Source of the DNA: Mauremys mutica
Taxonomy: Eukaryota > Chordata > Testudines > Geoemydidae
DNA: 64,000 nt
Reading direction: 5' to 3'
NCBI RefSeq assembly: GCF_020497125.1
Contig: NC_059072.1
Span: forward strand, 302,826,781-302,890,780
The translations under genes and the position numbers were made by a program. Shown here piece by piece: positions 33,431-45,454 of this stretch (the first letter of the stretch is position 1; every line of letters begins with the position of its first letter). The notes below the pieces were generated by a model. It was given only the letters and a program-made list of their open reading frames with translations. It did not search any database and was not told where the DNA came from.

Positions 33431-34912
33431 GACATGGGCATAAGAGCACAGGAAGGAGAAAGGGCAATGAGGGTGGAATGAAATTGAAGTGAAGTGCACT
33501 TGGATAGTGTTATTACTTATATAAATTACATACATTATTCACTACTTATATAGCTTCTTGGTAACAAACGCACTATTAAATCAATACATAAGTATAGTGC
33601 CACGGGATCTCTTGATGCTCTACAAAGTTGGACAATGTTTCTGTCCCGCAAAGCTTGCCATCACATGAATTGTGAATATAAGCTGAAGAAATCACCGTCT
33701 TTTAACTAGACATGATAACTGCTCAAGTCCTAGGGCATGATTCTTCCACCAGCTCTGCACTGCACAGTTCCAGGTTTGGGCTATATACATTTATTAATGG
33801 GCTGACAGTAAACTAGGCTTACCTGGTGTCTCCGTAAAAAAGCTGTCATTTTTTACAGTAACTTGCTAGAGTACAAAAGCTCCGCAGAGCCGCATATTTT
33901 CAACATGTGGAAGTGAAGAAGGCAAACACGAAAAGTAATGTAAAGAGGTCATCATTAAAGAGCAGTTATACATTTTTTATTTTTAAAAAAGGCAGCTTTT
34001 TACTTAAACCCAGTTCTCTTTTTTCAATCAACTGCTGACTTTAGTGACTAATATAAGTTTTCTGCTTTTTACTTCTATTAGCCCCACAGAACAAATACAC
34101 ATAAGAGGGAGTGGCTAGATTCTACTCTAACTCGTACATAATCAGCAGAATTGTTTACTAAGTCCCAGTCAGTTACACCTGTGCAAATCCATTGATGGCA
34201 AAGAGGTTATACAGCTGTGTCACTGAGGCATAATGTGAAGACAATGGAATTACTCAGATGTAACTGAGGGTCTAATGTGGACTGCAGAACTCTTGGAATC
34301 AACTATGATGCATGAGAAGTAAAGGATCCAATCTGACTCCCAGAGCCGAGGTTGAGTTTGCAGGGTTTAATCATACAAAAAAACCCCTGTACATTGAAGA
34401 TATCGGGCACGGAAATCATTGTGAGACAAACATTGCACCCCAAAATATTTTTACATAGCCACTTTTCATAGTAAATTCCAGCTGACATCTTTATAATTTT
34501 GCCTTTGTAAGTATTTTATGTTACTGTGATACTCCCTAATCTTAGTATAGGGAATTCAACAAATGTCACAGTAATTTAATTACTCACAAAGGCGCTTCTA
34601 AGATTTTAATGACATCCATTGTATTTATATGCTATGATCTTAAGTAGGTAGATCTGGAAGGAATAGTTTTATTGTAAGCTAATGCTAACCTCAGCTGCAA
34701 TAAGCAGTGTTCTTGAATCACCTCCGATTTGAAAGGAAATGGATTATTTTATACATCTTTCAGCAAACTACAGATACAGAGATAAAATGTAGTGCTCAGG
34801 ATATTGTGTGAATTCAGGACACTCCTTTGATTCTGGATCCAATTAAAACGTTACAATGAAATATAAATATTGTATTTTCATATGTGACAGATATATTCTC
34901 TCTCTAATTGTC
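33431..34912. other. No gene recognised
   Basis: Text near 34175-34240 (CAGTTACACCTGTGCAAATC) is like a widespread short reptile repeat; ends not found. Confidence 0.35.
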
Positions 34913-34915
34913 TAT

Positions 34916-35197
34916 GGGTATGTCTATACTGCAATGGGGGGAGGGGAGAGGGAGGCATTGAAGCAAATGCTGACATACCCAAACTAACTTTAATCTAGCT
35001 AGCTCATGTACTGATAGCAGTGAGGTCACAGCAGCATGTGCTTCACCATGGGCTAGCTGCCCAAGCAATTTCCAGGGGTCCCAACTGGGTTTATGCAGCC
35101 CACGCTGAACCGTGTGTTGCAGTGGCTTCAGAGCTATTAGTATGCAAGCTAGATAGATTAAAGCTAGATCAGGTATGGCTGCATTGTAGCCATACCC
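34916..35197. mobile_element. Harbinger-like MITE with TAT duplication
   Basis: Ends GGGTATGTCTATACTGCA and TGCATTGTAGCCATACCC with TAT at 34913-34915 and 35198-35200. 282 bp. The ends differ at only a few positions from those of the Harbinger copy at 21156. Confidence 0.8.
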
Positions 35198-35200
35198 TAT

Positions 35201-36260
35201 GTTTCTTAAAGGAAAACTATCCATCTTCCCTCAAACCACCGCTCCAAATTTTCAAAAGATAACAAGCATCAGTAAATTCTCTCTCACACACACAAATCCC
35301 CACCCCCCCCAACAGCAATTAATTTGGCAACATATTTTGAAACGTCACAGATAATCAGCAAAATGGTAACTGTTTTCTGCTAGCTCTTGAATTACATTGT
35401 ATTCGAGCAAACATCGCAGGAAAACTGCTTGTACAAAACCACGAGATTGTGTGGCATAAATGTCAGTGTCACAAAAAGCATGCCAGGCGCCTACTTTATG
35501 GCTCTGCTAGGCCACCAGTAATCACTGCTGTGAATACAGCTGAAGAGACTGTAAGTCACATACCTATCGCTTCCCTGACTTGCGTGCCCAGTAATGCTGC
35601 AAGCCCTAATAAATAATGTTAAAATACACAGGATTTGAAAAATTTACTAGATGACTACTGGCCAGAAAGCACTGGAGATTTTACCAAGGTGCAGTGCCTA
35701 GACAAGAGGTCTATCTTTTGTATGTTTAGTATGTATGAGAAATTGAAGCCCTCCTAGCCCCATCTGGCTATCAGGAAAGGAAATGGATTTTACTCTGTCT
35801 CTCCTCTTAACCCCTGCACCTCCTGGATGCTGCAAAGTGGCTGGCGGACTCTGTTATTCTACTTTTCCTCCTGCCTCCTGGGGAAGGCGGGGGGAAGGAA
35901 GAGGAAGGGAAGAGTTTCTACTTTTGTACCTTCCCCCAGCTTTTATTTGGGACCTCTTCTCCTATGAATACTCCAGCGTCTGCCTGCCTTGGCTACTACT
36001 CATAGCTTTCCCAAGCAGCAACAAAATGCTAGTGACACAATTCTTGTCATTTTCACTGCTGCCCAAAGCATTCTAAACAGTGGCAGTGAATAATGTCTGG
36101 GATAATCAGACACTGAATGATATGAAGCTAAAATAAGACACTATATGACTAGATGAAAAACATCTTGAAGTCAAGCTTCACACTGGAGCTATTCACTGAA
36201 CAAGGACTGGGTGTTTCCGAAGTGCAGATATGCAAACCAATGTCACAGCCAGATATATGG
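35201..36260. other. No gene recognised
   Basis: Includes a C-rich patch near 35300 and a purine-rich patch near 35885-35915. No gene. Confidence 0.45.
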
Positions 36261-36535
36261 GTCGCCGGTTGATCTAAGCTACACAATTTGAGTTCGTTAG
36301 TAGCATAACTCAAGGCTATGTAGCTTAGATCTACTTACCACGAGGTTCACACTATGCTATGTCAATGGGAGACATTCTCCCGCTGACATTGCTTCTGTCT
36401 CTCATTGAGGTGGAATGCAGAAATCAATGGGAGAGCACTCTCTCATCAATTGAGCATGTCTTCACTAGACCCGCTAAATCGATGCTGCTGCATCGATTGC
36501 AGCAGAACCGATTTAGCTCCATAGTGAAGATAAAT
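36261..36535 (-). mobile_element. MITE fragment of the same family as 53746-54043
   Basis: Read in reverse it follows the 53746 element: ATCGATTTAGCGGGTC, GTGAAGACATGC, CAATGGGAGAG-type palindromes, then TTAGATCAACC. The termini are degraded and no duplication was found. Confidence 0.6.
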
Positions 36536-36819
36536 CTTTTATTTTGAAATTTGCATGGGAGCCAGGGCAGAATTTCGTGTAAGTCCTGCTGTGCCAACAG
36601 CATTCAGAGATTCCCCAAAATGTTTAGCCCTTTTTTACATTTTCTAAAGAGGAGGATCTGATTATATACAATATTTATCAGTGAGAAAGCAAACACCTCC
36701 CACACTTAATAGACATAGGTGGCTGTCAAAAGTTAATAGGAGAGCATCACTTCAAATTCAACCACTTTATGTTGATGGTCCTAGTGCTCTGAAATCTTCA
36801 TGGGAAGCAAATGCTTAAA

Positions 36820-37490
36820 CTCTCTAATCATGCTTTTTAGCCCTCTGTTACTTTGCAGCAGAATACTGTGCTCTGATCTGGCTCCATTAATCTCACATCA
36901 AGTTGACTGACACACAGCTACGTTCAAGCATGTGCATCATAACTGGGATGATTCGACCCACACCAGTACTGTGGCACCCTGTGTTAAGCAACATCGCTCT
37001 TCCACACATCTGTCATGAGGATGATACAACCAGAAGGGTTGAGAAGATCAGGGCAAACCTGAGCTTACCAGTATACACAGACCTCTTTGACCACCCAAGA
37101 GAACACCAGTTGTTGAGGCACCCATTCTGGGCCCATCTGCCCTGATCAGATTTCTCTGTGATGTTGATGTAGCATGAAGAATGGTCTGCAGCTGATTGTC
37201 AGAAACCAGTCTCTTAGAACTGACCCAACCATGTGTTTGCCCTGCTTTTATTTGCCGCAGCACTCACAGGCCCTTCTGAACCAATTTTGAAGAGGCCAGT
37301 ATCAATGTGCAGCCGGACGTCATACCTGGGGCCAATGAGAGGCTCTCACATGCAGCTGTGACCAAAGAGAGAATGTCTCACATCACTGATGGTTGATGGT
37401 GGTTTGACGGCTCTGCACTTCGGTGATGAGGCTGCTGCAAATTGGGTTGGCAAGCTCCGCATCCGGTAAGAAGTTATTATGTGTAAGTCA
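36820..37490 (+). mobile_element. 3' end of a second non-CR1 LINE copy
   Basis: The conceptual protein matches the C-terminal part of the 10-13 kb element (AAEYCALIWLH near 36858; compare AEYCAS there), then reads DTQLRSSMCIITGMIRPTPV, LSNIALPHICHEDDTTRRVEK and ANLSLPVYTDLFDHP. It ends LTALHFGDEAAANWVGKLR and a TAA at 37467-37469. It is 5'-truncated at about 36820 and has stops and shifts. Confidence 0.75.
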
Positions 37491-38373
37491 ATGATTCACT
37501 CAAGTAGAAAACTCAAACATATATTCATGCTAATAAGACTGCATATGTTAGTGTCAAATGGTATACTGCGCTTGCTCCATGGAATGCAAGTAATCTGCCT
37601 TAAAAATGTACACAATAAACAATCATTGTAATTAATCAAAAAAGCACATAAATATGTTGGAACAATCTGTTCCAGCTATAGAGATTTGACAGTACTTGCG
37701 GGAGATGAATTTATTATAAAATAGATGTTTCCATTAAGACAGTCAGTGGTCATACTAATCGAAAGGTAAACCAATGAACATTTACATGAAATACTATAGA
37801 GCAAAGAGACTATACACACAAACTGCTTGATCATACTTTGAATGATGTGTTCCTGCATTTGTGAATATGTCTCAAAAACTTGTACAATGTGTTTTGTTGT
37901 TAGGGCTTGACCAAAGTATACTGAAGACTATGAGGCGACAACCACTGACTTAATGGATTTTGGATCAGGTCCCTAATGAGTACATGCAGTTGCTTTAAGG
38001 CTCTTTAAGTGAAAGGTCTATTGTCAATGTCTTGGACATGTAAAAATAGATTGCTTAAAACTCAGTCCTTACATTTAGATAGATTTACTGGAAACAAATG
38101 AAAAGCATCACACACACACACACGGTCTGTAATATTTACAGTATAGAAATGTTTAAAAATACTGTACTATGAATCATGTTAGTTCTACTCCAAATACATC
38201 CTGTAACTAGTACATCTTACTGGAGTTTAAATAGTGGTAACAGCAATATAGCAATTAACACTAATATAGCAACATACATTTTTAAAGTGTGGTAGCATTA
38301 ATTTCTATGATATCCCTGTATGATACATATATTCATATTGACCATATGTTCTGGCCCTTATAGAGATGTGATA
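37491..38373. other. No gene recognised; (CA)n at about 38108
   Basis: A perfect (CA) run at about 38108-38124; otherwise AT-rich. Confidence 0.5.
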
Positions 38374-38381
38374 GTATAACT

Positions 38382-38711
38382 CAGGGGTTGGCAACCTCTG
38401 GCACGTGGCTCGCCAGGGTAAGCACCCTGGCGGGCCGGGCTGTTTACTTGCCGCGTCTGCAGGTTCGGCCAATTGCCGCTCCCACTGGCTGCGGTTCGCC
38501 GTTCCAGGCCAATGGGGGCTGCGGGAAGCCGCGGCCAGCACATCCTTCGGCCTGGGCCACCTCCTGCCTCCCCCTTTGGCCAGGAGCGACGAACTGCGGC
38601 CAGTGGGAGCCGCGATCGGCCGAACCTGTGGACATGGCAGGTAAACAAACTGGTCTGGCCCGCCAGGAGGCTTACTCTGGCGAGCCACGTGCCAGAGGTT
38701 GCCGACCCCTG
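38382..38711. mobile_element. GC-rich hAT MITE, second copy of the 18247 family
   Basis: Ends CAGGGGTTGGCAACCTC and GAGGTTGCCGACCCCTG. Flanks GTATAACT (38374-38381) and GTATAACC (38712-38719) differ at one base. 330 bp, same GC-rich palindromic interior as 18247. The many overlapping open frames are artefacts. Confidence 0.93.
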
Positions 38712-39298
38712 GTATAACCCATGTGACTAATAGGGAAATATCTCTTTAAGAGACCCATTGTGGGGAGGTAAAAATAAGTTATGTCTGGGTCATCGTTGCT
38801 AGGCAGATTAATCACTCCACATCCAGAAGCTTCTGGAACTGGCTGTGGTAGTTATCAGTCTGCTCCAACAGGTTTCCTGTTGGGATTCCATGAGGGCAAG
38901 CAGTCAGAGCAGCTGCTTTACAAAGGGCCATGGGTCCTGTGTTGGGAGAAGCTGAGCCCAGGAGCAGAAAACAGGCTGTTGTCCCTAACTCTGAAGCATT
39001 TTGCTGCAGGTTAGTGATAGTGTTAACCCTCTAACAGGGGAGCATGGGCAATGCTAATTATAGCACGGAGAAATTGGGAGGGAAAACAACAACTTCTATT
39101 TTAATTGTATGCTTTGAATGTTCTTTTATTTTAGCCAAACCGTTCTAGTTAAATTGTCTCAACTAGTCTGATTCACCAACTTTTCTTTAAATGTAGTAAT
39201 GGGGAAAGAGTCGTTGATATTTTGCTATTCTCAATTTTTGTATTTTCTTGTAACAGGGTTTTCTTTAAATGTGTACACTTAACTGAGTGATTGGTTAC

Positions 39299-39856
39299 CA
39301 GGGGTAGGCAACCTATGGCATGCGAGCTGATTTTCAGTGGCACTCACACTGCCCAGGTCCTTGCCATTTAATTTTAAATGAAGCTTTTTTACTTTACATA
39401 CAACAATAGTTTAGTTATATATTATAGACCAGGGGTCGGCAACCTCTGGCACGTGGTTCACCAGTTTGTTTACCTGCTGCGTCAGCAGGTTTGGCCAATT
39501 GCGGCTCCCACTGGCCGTGGTTCACCGTCCCATGCCAATGGGGGTGGTGGGAAGCCGCGGCCAGCACATCCCTCACCCGCGCCACTTCCCGCCGCCCCCA
39601 TTGGCCTGGAGTGGCGAACTGCGGCCAGTGGGAGCCGTGGTCTGCCGAACCTGCCGATGCGGCAGGTAAACAAATTGGCCCAGCCTGTCAGGGTGCTTAC
39701 CCTGGCGAGCCGCATGCCAGAGGTTGCCAACCCCTGTTATAGACTTATAGAAAGAGACCTAAAAATGTTAGAATGTATTACTGTCACATGAAACCTTAAA
39801 TTAGAGTGAATAAATGAAGACTCGGCATACCACTTCTGAAAGGTTGCCGACCCCTG
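39299..39856. mobile_element. hAT MITE of a related family, host to a nested copy
   Basis: Ends CAGGGGTAGGCAACCTATGG and AAAGGTTGCCGACCCCTG. The interior is AT-rich, unlike the inserted element. The sum of the two arms without the insert is about 243 bp. Flanks GGTTAC on the left and GGTTAA on the right suggest a duplication, but offset by two bases, so this is unproven. Confidence 0.75.
39430..39736. mobile_element. GC-rich hAT MITE, third copy, nested
   Basis: Ends CAGGGGTCGGCAACCTC and GAGGTTGCCAACCCCTG; perfect 8-bp duplication TTATAGAC (39422-39429 and 39737-39744). 307 bp, inserted in the element that spans 39299-39856. Confidence 0.95.
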
Positions 39857-40104
39857 GGTTAATCAGTCAGTTGACTGGCTAGCAATGATTTCAGCAGAGG
39901 AAGATCTGCATAGATTCCAACTGAAGATTCCTACAAGCAAGTGGAGGGAAGATGTTTTAGACTCAGCAGACAGTACAGATTTGGTGATCAAAGACTCTGA
40001 GACTTAGGTGAACCAAACCTAAGCTTTTGGGAACTCCCAGTTCCTTCTCACTTTATTTCTGTGGGGACTGAACTGTGAAGATTTTAATTTGTTTTCTTTA
40101 TTTA

Positions 40105-41318
40105 TAGAATATATAGAATATCAGGGTTGGAAGGGACCTCAGGAGGTCATCTAGTCCAACCCTCTGCTCAAAGCAGGACCAATTCCCAACTAAATCATCC
40201 CAGCCAGGGCTTTGTCAAGCCTGACCTTAAAAACCTCTAAGGAAGGAGATTCCACCACCTTCCTAGGTAACCCATTCCAGTGCTTTACCACTCTCAGAGT
40301 GAAAAAGTTTTTCCTAATATCCAACCTAAACCTCCCCCACTGCAACTTGAGACCATTACTCCTTGTTCTGTCATCTGCCACCACTGAGAACAGTCTAGAT
40401 CCATCCTCTTTGGAACCCCCATTTCAAGTAGTTGAAAGAAGCTATCAAATCCCCCCTCATTCTTCTCTTCTGCAGACTAAACAATCCCAGTTCCCTCAGC
40501 CTCTCCTCATAAGTCATGTGCTCCAGCCCTCTAATCATTTTTGTTGCCCTCTGCTGGACTCTTTCCAATTTTTCCACATCCTTCTTGTAGTGTGGGGCCC
40601 AAAACTGGACACAGTACTCCAGATGAGGCCTCACCAATGTCGAATAGAGGGGAATGATCACGTCCCTCGATCTGCTGGCAATGCCCCTACTTATACAGCC
40701 CAAAATGCCGTTAGCCTTCTTGGCAACAAGGGCACACTGTTGACTCATATCCAGCTTCTCGTCCACTGTAATCCCTAGGTCCTTTTCTGCAGGACTGCTT
40801 CCTAGCCATTCAGTCCCTAGTCTGTAACAGTGAATGGGATTCTTCCATCCTAAGTGCAGGACTCTGCACTTGTCCTTGTTGAACCTCATCATGTTTCTTT
40901 TGGCCCAGTCCTCTAATTTGTCTAGGTCCCTCTGTATACTATCCCTACCCTCCAGAGTATCTACCACTCCTCCAAGTTTAGTGTCATCTGCAAACTTGCT
41001 GAGAGTGCAGTCCACGCCATCCTCCAGATCATTAATGAAGATATTGAACAAAACCGGCCTCAGGACCGACCCTTGAGGCACTCCGCTTGAAACCAGCTGC
41101 CAACTAGACATGGAGCCGTTGATCACTACTCAGCTTTCTATCCACCTTATAGTCCATTCATCCAGCCCATACTTCTTTAACTTGCCGGCAAGAATACTGT
41201 GGGAGACTGTATCAAAAGTTTTGCTAAAGTCAAGGAATAACACATCCACTGCTTTCCCCTCATCCAGAGACCCAGTTATCTCCTCATAGAAGGCAATTAG
41301 GTTAGTCAGGCATGTATG
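40105..41318 (-). mobile_element. CR1 LINE, 5'-truncated
   Basis: The minus-strand 3' end lies at about 40105 (AGAATATCAGGGTTGG, then AAGGGACCTCAGGAGG), with a TAGAATA-type terminal repeat. It extends 5' to about 41318. The reverse transcriptase portion is well preserved, so this is the youngest CR1 in the window. Confidence 0.9.
40190..41318 (-). pseudogene. CR1 reverse transcriptase, C-terminal two thirds
   Basis: The enzyme reverse transcribes the CR1 RNA at a nicked target. From 41318 down: CLTNLIAFYEEITGSLD, then motif A region LFLDFSKTFDTVSH, then an in-frame TGA after RWIES near 41127. The 243-residue frame 41126-40395 holds [15 protein letters not shown], the catalytic box FADDTK, and thumb text [17 protein letters not shown]. 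After a stop and frame change the extreme C terminus is readable at 40384-40190 ([18 protein letters not shown]). The endonuclease domain is absent by 5' truncation, so it is inactive. Confidence 0.9.
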
Positions 41319-42265
41319 TATAACTGTGAAGATAATGTCTGTGGATTATAATATAGCCATGTTATGATGTAACAATTAGATTATTTGTTTCTTTATTGTA
41401 AGATTTTTATAAAGTTATTTAATTAAATTCATTTTAGTTCCTTTTGGGACTTGAATATGGAGAGGTTGACCCTGTGCAATCCTTGCTGAAAATCCTTAAA
41501 AACTGAACTCTGGGTCTCCAGCTACTTTTCTATGGGAGTCGGGTTTTTTAGGCACAATGAAGTGAATTCTAGCCCACTCAAAGGTTACAATAGATCTGCA
41601 GTTTGGGTCTGGGGTTTTGGTTTGGGCCTATTTACAACTAAAGGCCAGGCAATGACTTCAATGAGCCAAGATTTAACTCCAGCTTCTAAAACTTCTGCCC
41701 ATATTGAGTAGTAACTTCTGTAAGAGTAGTCCTGTTATGATCAACGGGACTTCCTGAGGATCAGTGTACTACACAGTACAAATAAGAGTATTAGGATCTG
41801 GCCCTACATGACATATCCCAGCTCACACAAATGAATAGAAGAGCAAGCGTTAGAAAACAGAAGTTCCTGGCTCCCAGCCCGATGCTCAAGCTCCTAGACC
41901 ATTCTCTCTGCTCTCTCCCTCTCTTCGTAATAAGCCGAGCACAGCTATGGAATTTCTGTTAGCTTAGTCCTGCTAGGTAAAACTTGTCAACAGTACCATT
42001 CTTTATAACGTGGTATACAAACAATAGGACAAGTAAATAACCATCTGCTTTTGAATACATTTTCATACTTTAATTCTCTTGCTTCCTTCCCCCCCTGCCC
42101 CACACACATTTTTGCCAGTTTTAGAACTGGGGTTGTTGCCTATAATATATTTGTATAGCTGAACTGAAAGTCAACTATATTTTCTGCAAATTAAAAAACA
42201 CCAAGCAAGCAAACAGCACAATAATGTTCTTCTACCCAGATTCTTCCCTTTATTATCTGCATGAC
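41319..42265. other. No gene recognised
   Basis: No repeat or gene recognised. Confidence 0.45.
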
Positions 42266-42792
42266 TAGGGTGCTAACTTTCTAATTTCTGAAAACTGGAC
42301 CTTCTACCTAGGGTGACCAGATAGCAAGTGTGAAAAATCTGGACAGAGGGTGAGGGTAATAGGCACCTAGAAGAGAAAGCCCCAAATATCAGGACTGTCC
42401 CTATACAATGGGAACATCTGGTCCTCCTACCCCACCTCTTCGTCCCAAGGCCCCACCCCATGCCACCTCTTCCCTCAAGGCCCCAACACCTGCTCACTCC
42501 CTCCCCACCCATCGCTCACTGCTCTCCCTCTGCCTCCTTCCTTGTCACTTGATCCTCTCCACCTCCCTCCCCTGAAGCTGGGCTTCCTCTGCTCCAGGGC
42601 TGGGATGGAGCCTGCTGCCTCCCTGCCCATGAGAGGCAGGTAGGAGGTGGTCCCAGCTAAGCAGGAGCTGGCATGGGTTGATGACCTGGTGCCTCCCCTT
42701 CCCCCGTCTGCCTGTGGTACATCTGAGTGGCCACTGCCAGGTCCCCTTTTCAACCAGACTTTCTGGTAAAAACTGGACCCCTGGCAATCCTA
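42266..42792. mobile_element. hAT-like MITE with nested MITE
   Basis: Ends TAGGGTGCTAACTTTC and CCTGGCAATCCTA, the TAGGGTTGCCAA type of terminus also used by 14194 and 58761. The C-rich interior contains a second element at 42309-42429. Flanks TGCATGAC and TGAGTAAC agree at only 5 of 8 positions, so the duplication is not secure. Confidence 0.55.
42309..42429. mobile_element. Short MITE (TAGGGTGACCAGAT type)
   Basis: Ends TAGGGTGACCAGATAGC and ATCTGGTCCTCCTA; the interior runs CAAGTGTGAAAAATCTGG to AGGACTGTCCCTAT. Nested in the 42266 element. No clear duplication. Confidence 0.65.
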
Positions 42793-43425
42793 TGAGTAAC
42801 ACCTCTGCTGGCACATTTTGGTACTCACTTTAAGTTAAGCAAGCATTTTAAAGTAGCTGAGCCAAGTTCTCTCTCTTAGTGAGACAATATGTCAGCACAT
42901 CCTCTCTGGAAAGGATACAATATTTATAATGATTAATATAAACAGCATTACAGATAAAGCATTTCATGAACCCCAGAATGGATTAAAGTTTAAAGTAATA
43001 TCTAATAGGTTTTTCTACTTTGGGGTCTAGAGGGCTGTATGAAGTGTCTTGTGTCATCTTAAAAATGAATATTTAAATATATTACTATAAAATTTACATT
43101 GGGAACTAGCCTGAAGTGGAAGTGAAATGTACCCTAAATTCAAAATATAAATTTTAAAAAAGTCAGAATTTGCAGGAAAATGTAATGCTGGTCTGATCTC
43201 AGCAGAAACTATTGGGGTAACCTCAGATTCATTTTTTACTTTATGTACAAAAGCAGCAATAATTTGTATGGGTTAAATGCTAATAATTTTATGCCCACTT
43301 GTTCTATGTTGTCTGTACATTCCATTGCTGTTTTCTAACAAATTGTGTGTGTGTGTGTGTAACAGTTGTGTGTGGGGTTTTTTGGTTTCTTTGTTTTTGT
43401 TTTTGAGACTTCCATTGAGCATGAT
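42793..43425. other. No gene recognised; (TG)n at about 43344
   Basis: A (TG)n run at 43344-43360; otherwise AT-rich. Confidence 0.5.
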
Positions 43426-44114
43426 TAAGGTTATGTTTTAGTCTCGGGTATTTTTAATAAAAGTCTTGGACAGGTCACAGGCCATAAACAAAAATTCACG
43501 GGCCCATGACCTGTCCACGACTTTTAATAAAAATACCTGCCATGACTAAAACTTCGGCCGGGGTCCGCGGGTGCTCTGGGGGGCAGGGCTGGGATCCACC
43601 GGTGCTCTGAGGGGTGGGATGGGGGGGCCACGGGTCCTCTGGGGTGTGTGTGGGGGTTCACGGGTGCTCGGGGGGGGGCGGGATGGGGGGCTGCGGGTGC
43701 TGGGCGGGCCCCCACTGGTACTGGTGGGGGGAGGGCTGGCAGGGGTTTCCTACCCAGTTCTGTGTCCTTGCAGCTCCTAGGCAGCGGAGAGGCCAGGGCA
43801 GGGGTGCCGCTGCTCCCGCAAGAAGCACCAGCTGCTGCAGCTCCCATTGGCTGGGAACCGCAGTCAATGGGAGCTGTGGGGAGTGGGGCCTGTGGGGGTG
43901 CCATGCCAGTGGGAGCCGGGGAGCCCCCCAACCCAAGGTAAATGCACCCCACATCCTCCCAACATCCTGCCCCTAGTCCTGAGCCACCTCCCACAAACCC
44001 AAACTGCTGCTTCTGGCCCAAGGGCTGTCCAGCTTGGGCAGCCCATGAAGCAGCACCAGCCACTGCAGAAGTCACGGAAAGTCATGTGACCTCCATGACA
44101 GACTCGTAGCTGTA
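43426..44114. mobile_element. Non-autonomous DNA transposon with GC-rich interior
   Basis: Left end about AAGGTTATGTTTTAGTC; right end about TGACAGACTCGTAGCTGTA, roughly its reverse complement. An early inner palindrome (GGACAGGTCACAGGCC against GGGCCCATGACCTGTCC) is seen at 43468-43520. The interior is very GC-rich with G-runs (43570-43740). Overlapping open frames on both strands (including 183 codons, minus) are composition artefacts. Confidence 0.55.
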
Positions 44115-44264
44115 GGCATGATTGCCACCTTAGAATAGCTATAAGTCAAAGAACATGGAAAGTCTCACCACTGTCACTGTAAGGTCATGAAATGTGTCAC
44201 TGAAGCTGAGAGCAATACTAGATCTTTTCAAGAGTATCAGAATCAACCTGAATGTGTGAAAAAT

Positions 44265-45264
44265 ATGGCTGTCGATTAATTACAGTTAAGTGATTATTCA
44301 AAAAATTAATCATGATTGAAAAGAATAATCGCGATTAATCACACTTTTAATCACACTGCTAAACAATAGAATACCAATTGAAATGTATTAAATATTTTGG
44401 ATTTTTTCTACATTTTCATATATATTGTATTTTGTGTTGTAATTGAAATCAAAGTGTATATTATTCTTGATTACAAATACTTGCACTGTAAAAGATAAAC
44501 AAAATAAACAGTATTTTTCAATTCACCTCATACAAGTACTGTAGTGCAATCTCTGTGTTGTGAAAGTGCAACTTATAAATGTAGGTTTTTTTTACATAAC
44601 TGCACTCAAAAACAAAACAACGTAAAACTTCAGAGCCTACAAGTCCACACAGTCCTACTTCTTGTTCAGCCAATCGCTAAGACAAACAAGTTTGTTTACA
44701 TTTACAGGAGATAATGCTGCCCTCTTCTTATTTACAATGTCACCAGAAAGTGAGAACAGGCATTTGCATGGCACTTTTGTAGCCAGCATTGCAAGGTATT
44801 TACATACCAGATATGCTAAACATTCGTGTGCCCCTTTATGCTTCAGCCACTATTCCAAAGCATATGCTTCCACGCTCATGACACATGTTAAAAAAATAAT
44901 GCATTAATTAAATTTGTGACTGAACTCCTTGGGGGGAGAATTGTATGTCCCCTGCTCTGTTTTACCCACATGATGACCCAGCACTTGTTGTTCCTTTTAA
45001 GAACACTTTCACTGCAGATTTGACAAAACGCAAAGAAGGTACCAATGTGAGATTTCTAAAGATAGCTATAGCACTCACCCCAAGGTTTAAGTATCTGAAG
45101 TGCCTTCCAAAATCTGAGAGGGACGAGGTGTGGAGCATGCTTTCAAAATTCTTAAAAGAGCAACAGTCCGATGAGGAAACTATAGAACCTGAACAACCAA
45201 AAAAGAAAACCAACCTTCTGCTGGTGGCATCTGACTCAGATAATGAAAATGAACATGTGTCCTA
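44265..45264. mobile_element. Foldback hAT transposon, second copy, right side truncated
   Basis: Starts at GGCTGTCGATTAAT (about 44267) and follows the 1-1529 element base by base: the left arm with the minus-strand dimerisation domain, then the plus-strand segment. It stops at about 45264, where the first copy continues into its inverted arm, so the right half of the palindrome is lost. The shared architecture shows that the family spread in this rearranged form. Confidence 0.8.
44645..44905 (-). pseudogene. hAT dimerisation domain remnant, minus arm
   Basis: Homologous position to 278-535 in the first copy: the reverse complement of TTTACAGGAGATAATGCTGC encodes the SGDI region. The frame is interrupted by stops and lacks the clean 85-codon run seen in the first copy. 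Confidence 0.65.
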
Positions 45265-45265
45265 G
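44945..45265 (+). pseudogene. hAT transposase fragment, central segment
   Basis: A 106-codon plus-strand frame: FKNTFTADLTKRKE, ALTPRFKYLKCLPKSERDE, VWSMLSKFLKEQQS, then EPEQPKKKTNLLLVASDSDN. This is the stretch before the hAT dimerisation domain in ZBED-like transposases and is better preserved than its counterpart at about 650-981. It ends at a stop introduced by the right-hand truncation (CATGTGTCC then TAG). No catalytic core is present. Confidence 0.75.
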
Positions 45266-45454
45266 GACTGATTGTTTTGGCTGAGTTATAACAGCTAGGA
45301 TGTCTTTGGAATGCAAGGCCAACTTGTGAACCATGCAACTCTGAAGGGTGGTAAAAGAGAAGAATTTCTAAATGATCTCAGAGATTCTGCCTGTTCATTA
45401 GCGAAGGAAGACAGAAGGCAGAGGATTCTGGAAGCATAGGAGCAGGAACTAAGA

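Noticed and set aside
39857..40104. Possible further repeat between the nested hAT and the CR1
   Set aside because: No terminal repeats, duplications or recognisable family text.
40212..40778. Plus-strand frame of 188 codons
   Set aside because: It is the antisense shadow of the CR1 reverse transcriptase.
43524..44089. Minus-strand frame of 183 codons and plus-strand frames, proline/glycine-rich
   Set aside because: They lie in the GC-rich interior of a non-autonomous transposon, with overlapping frames on both strands.
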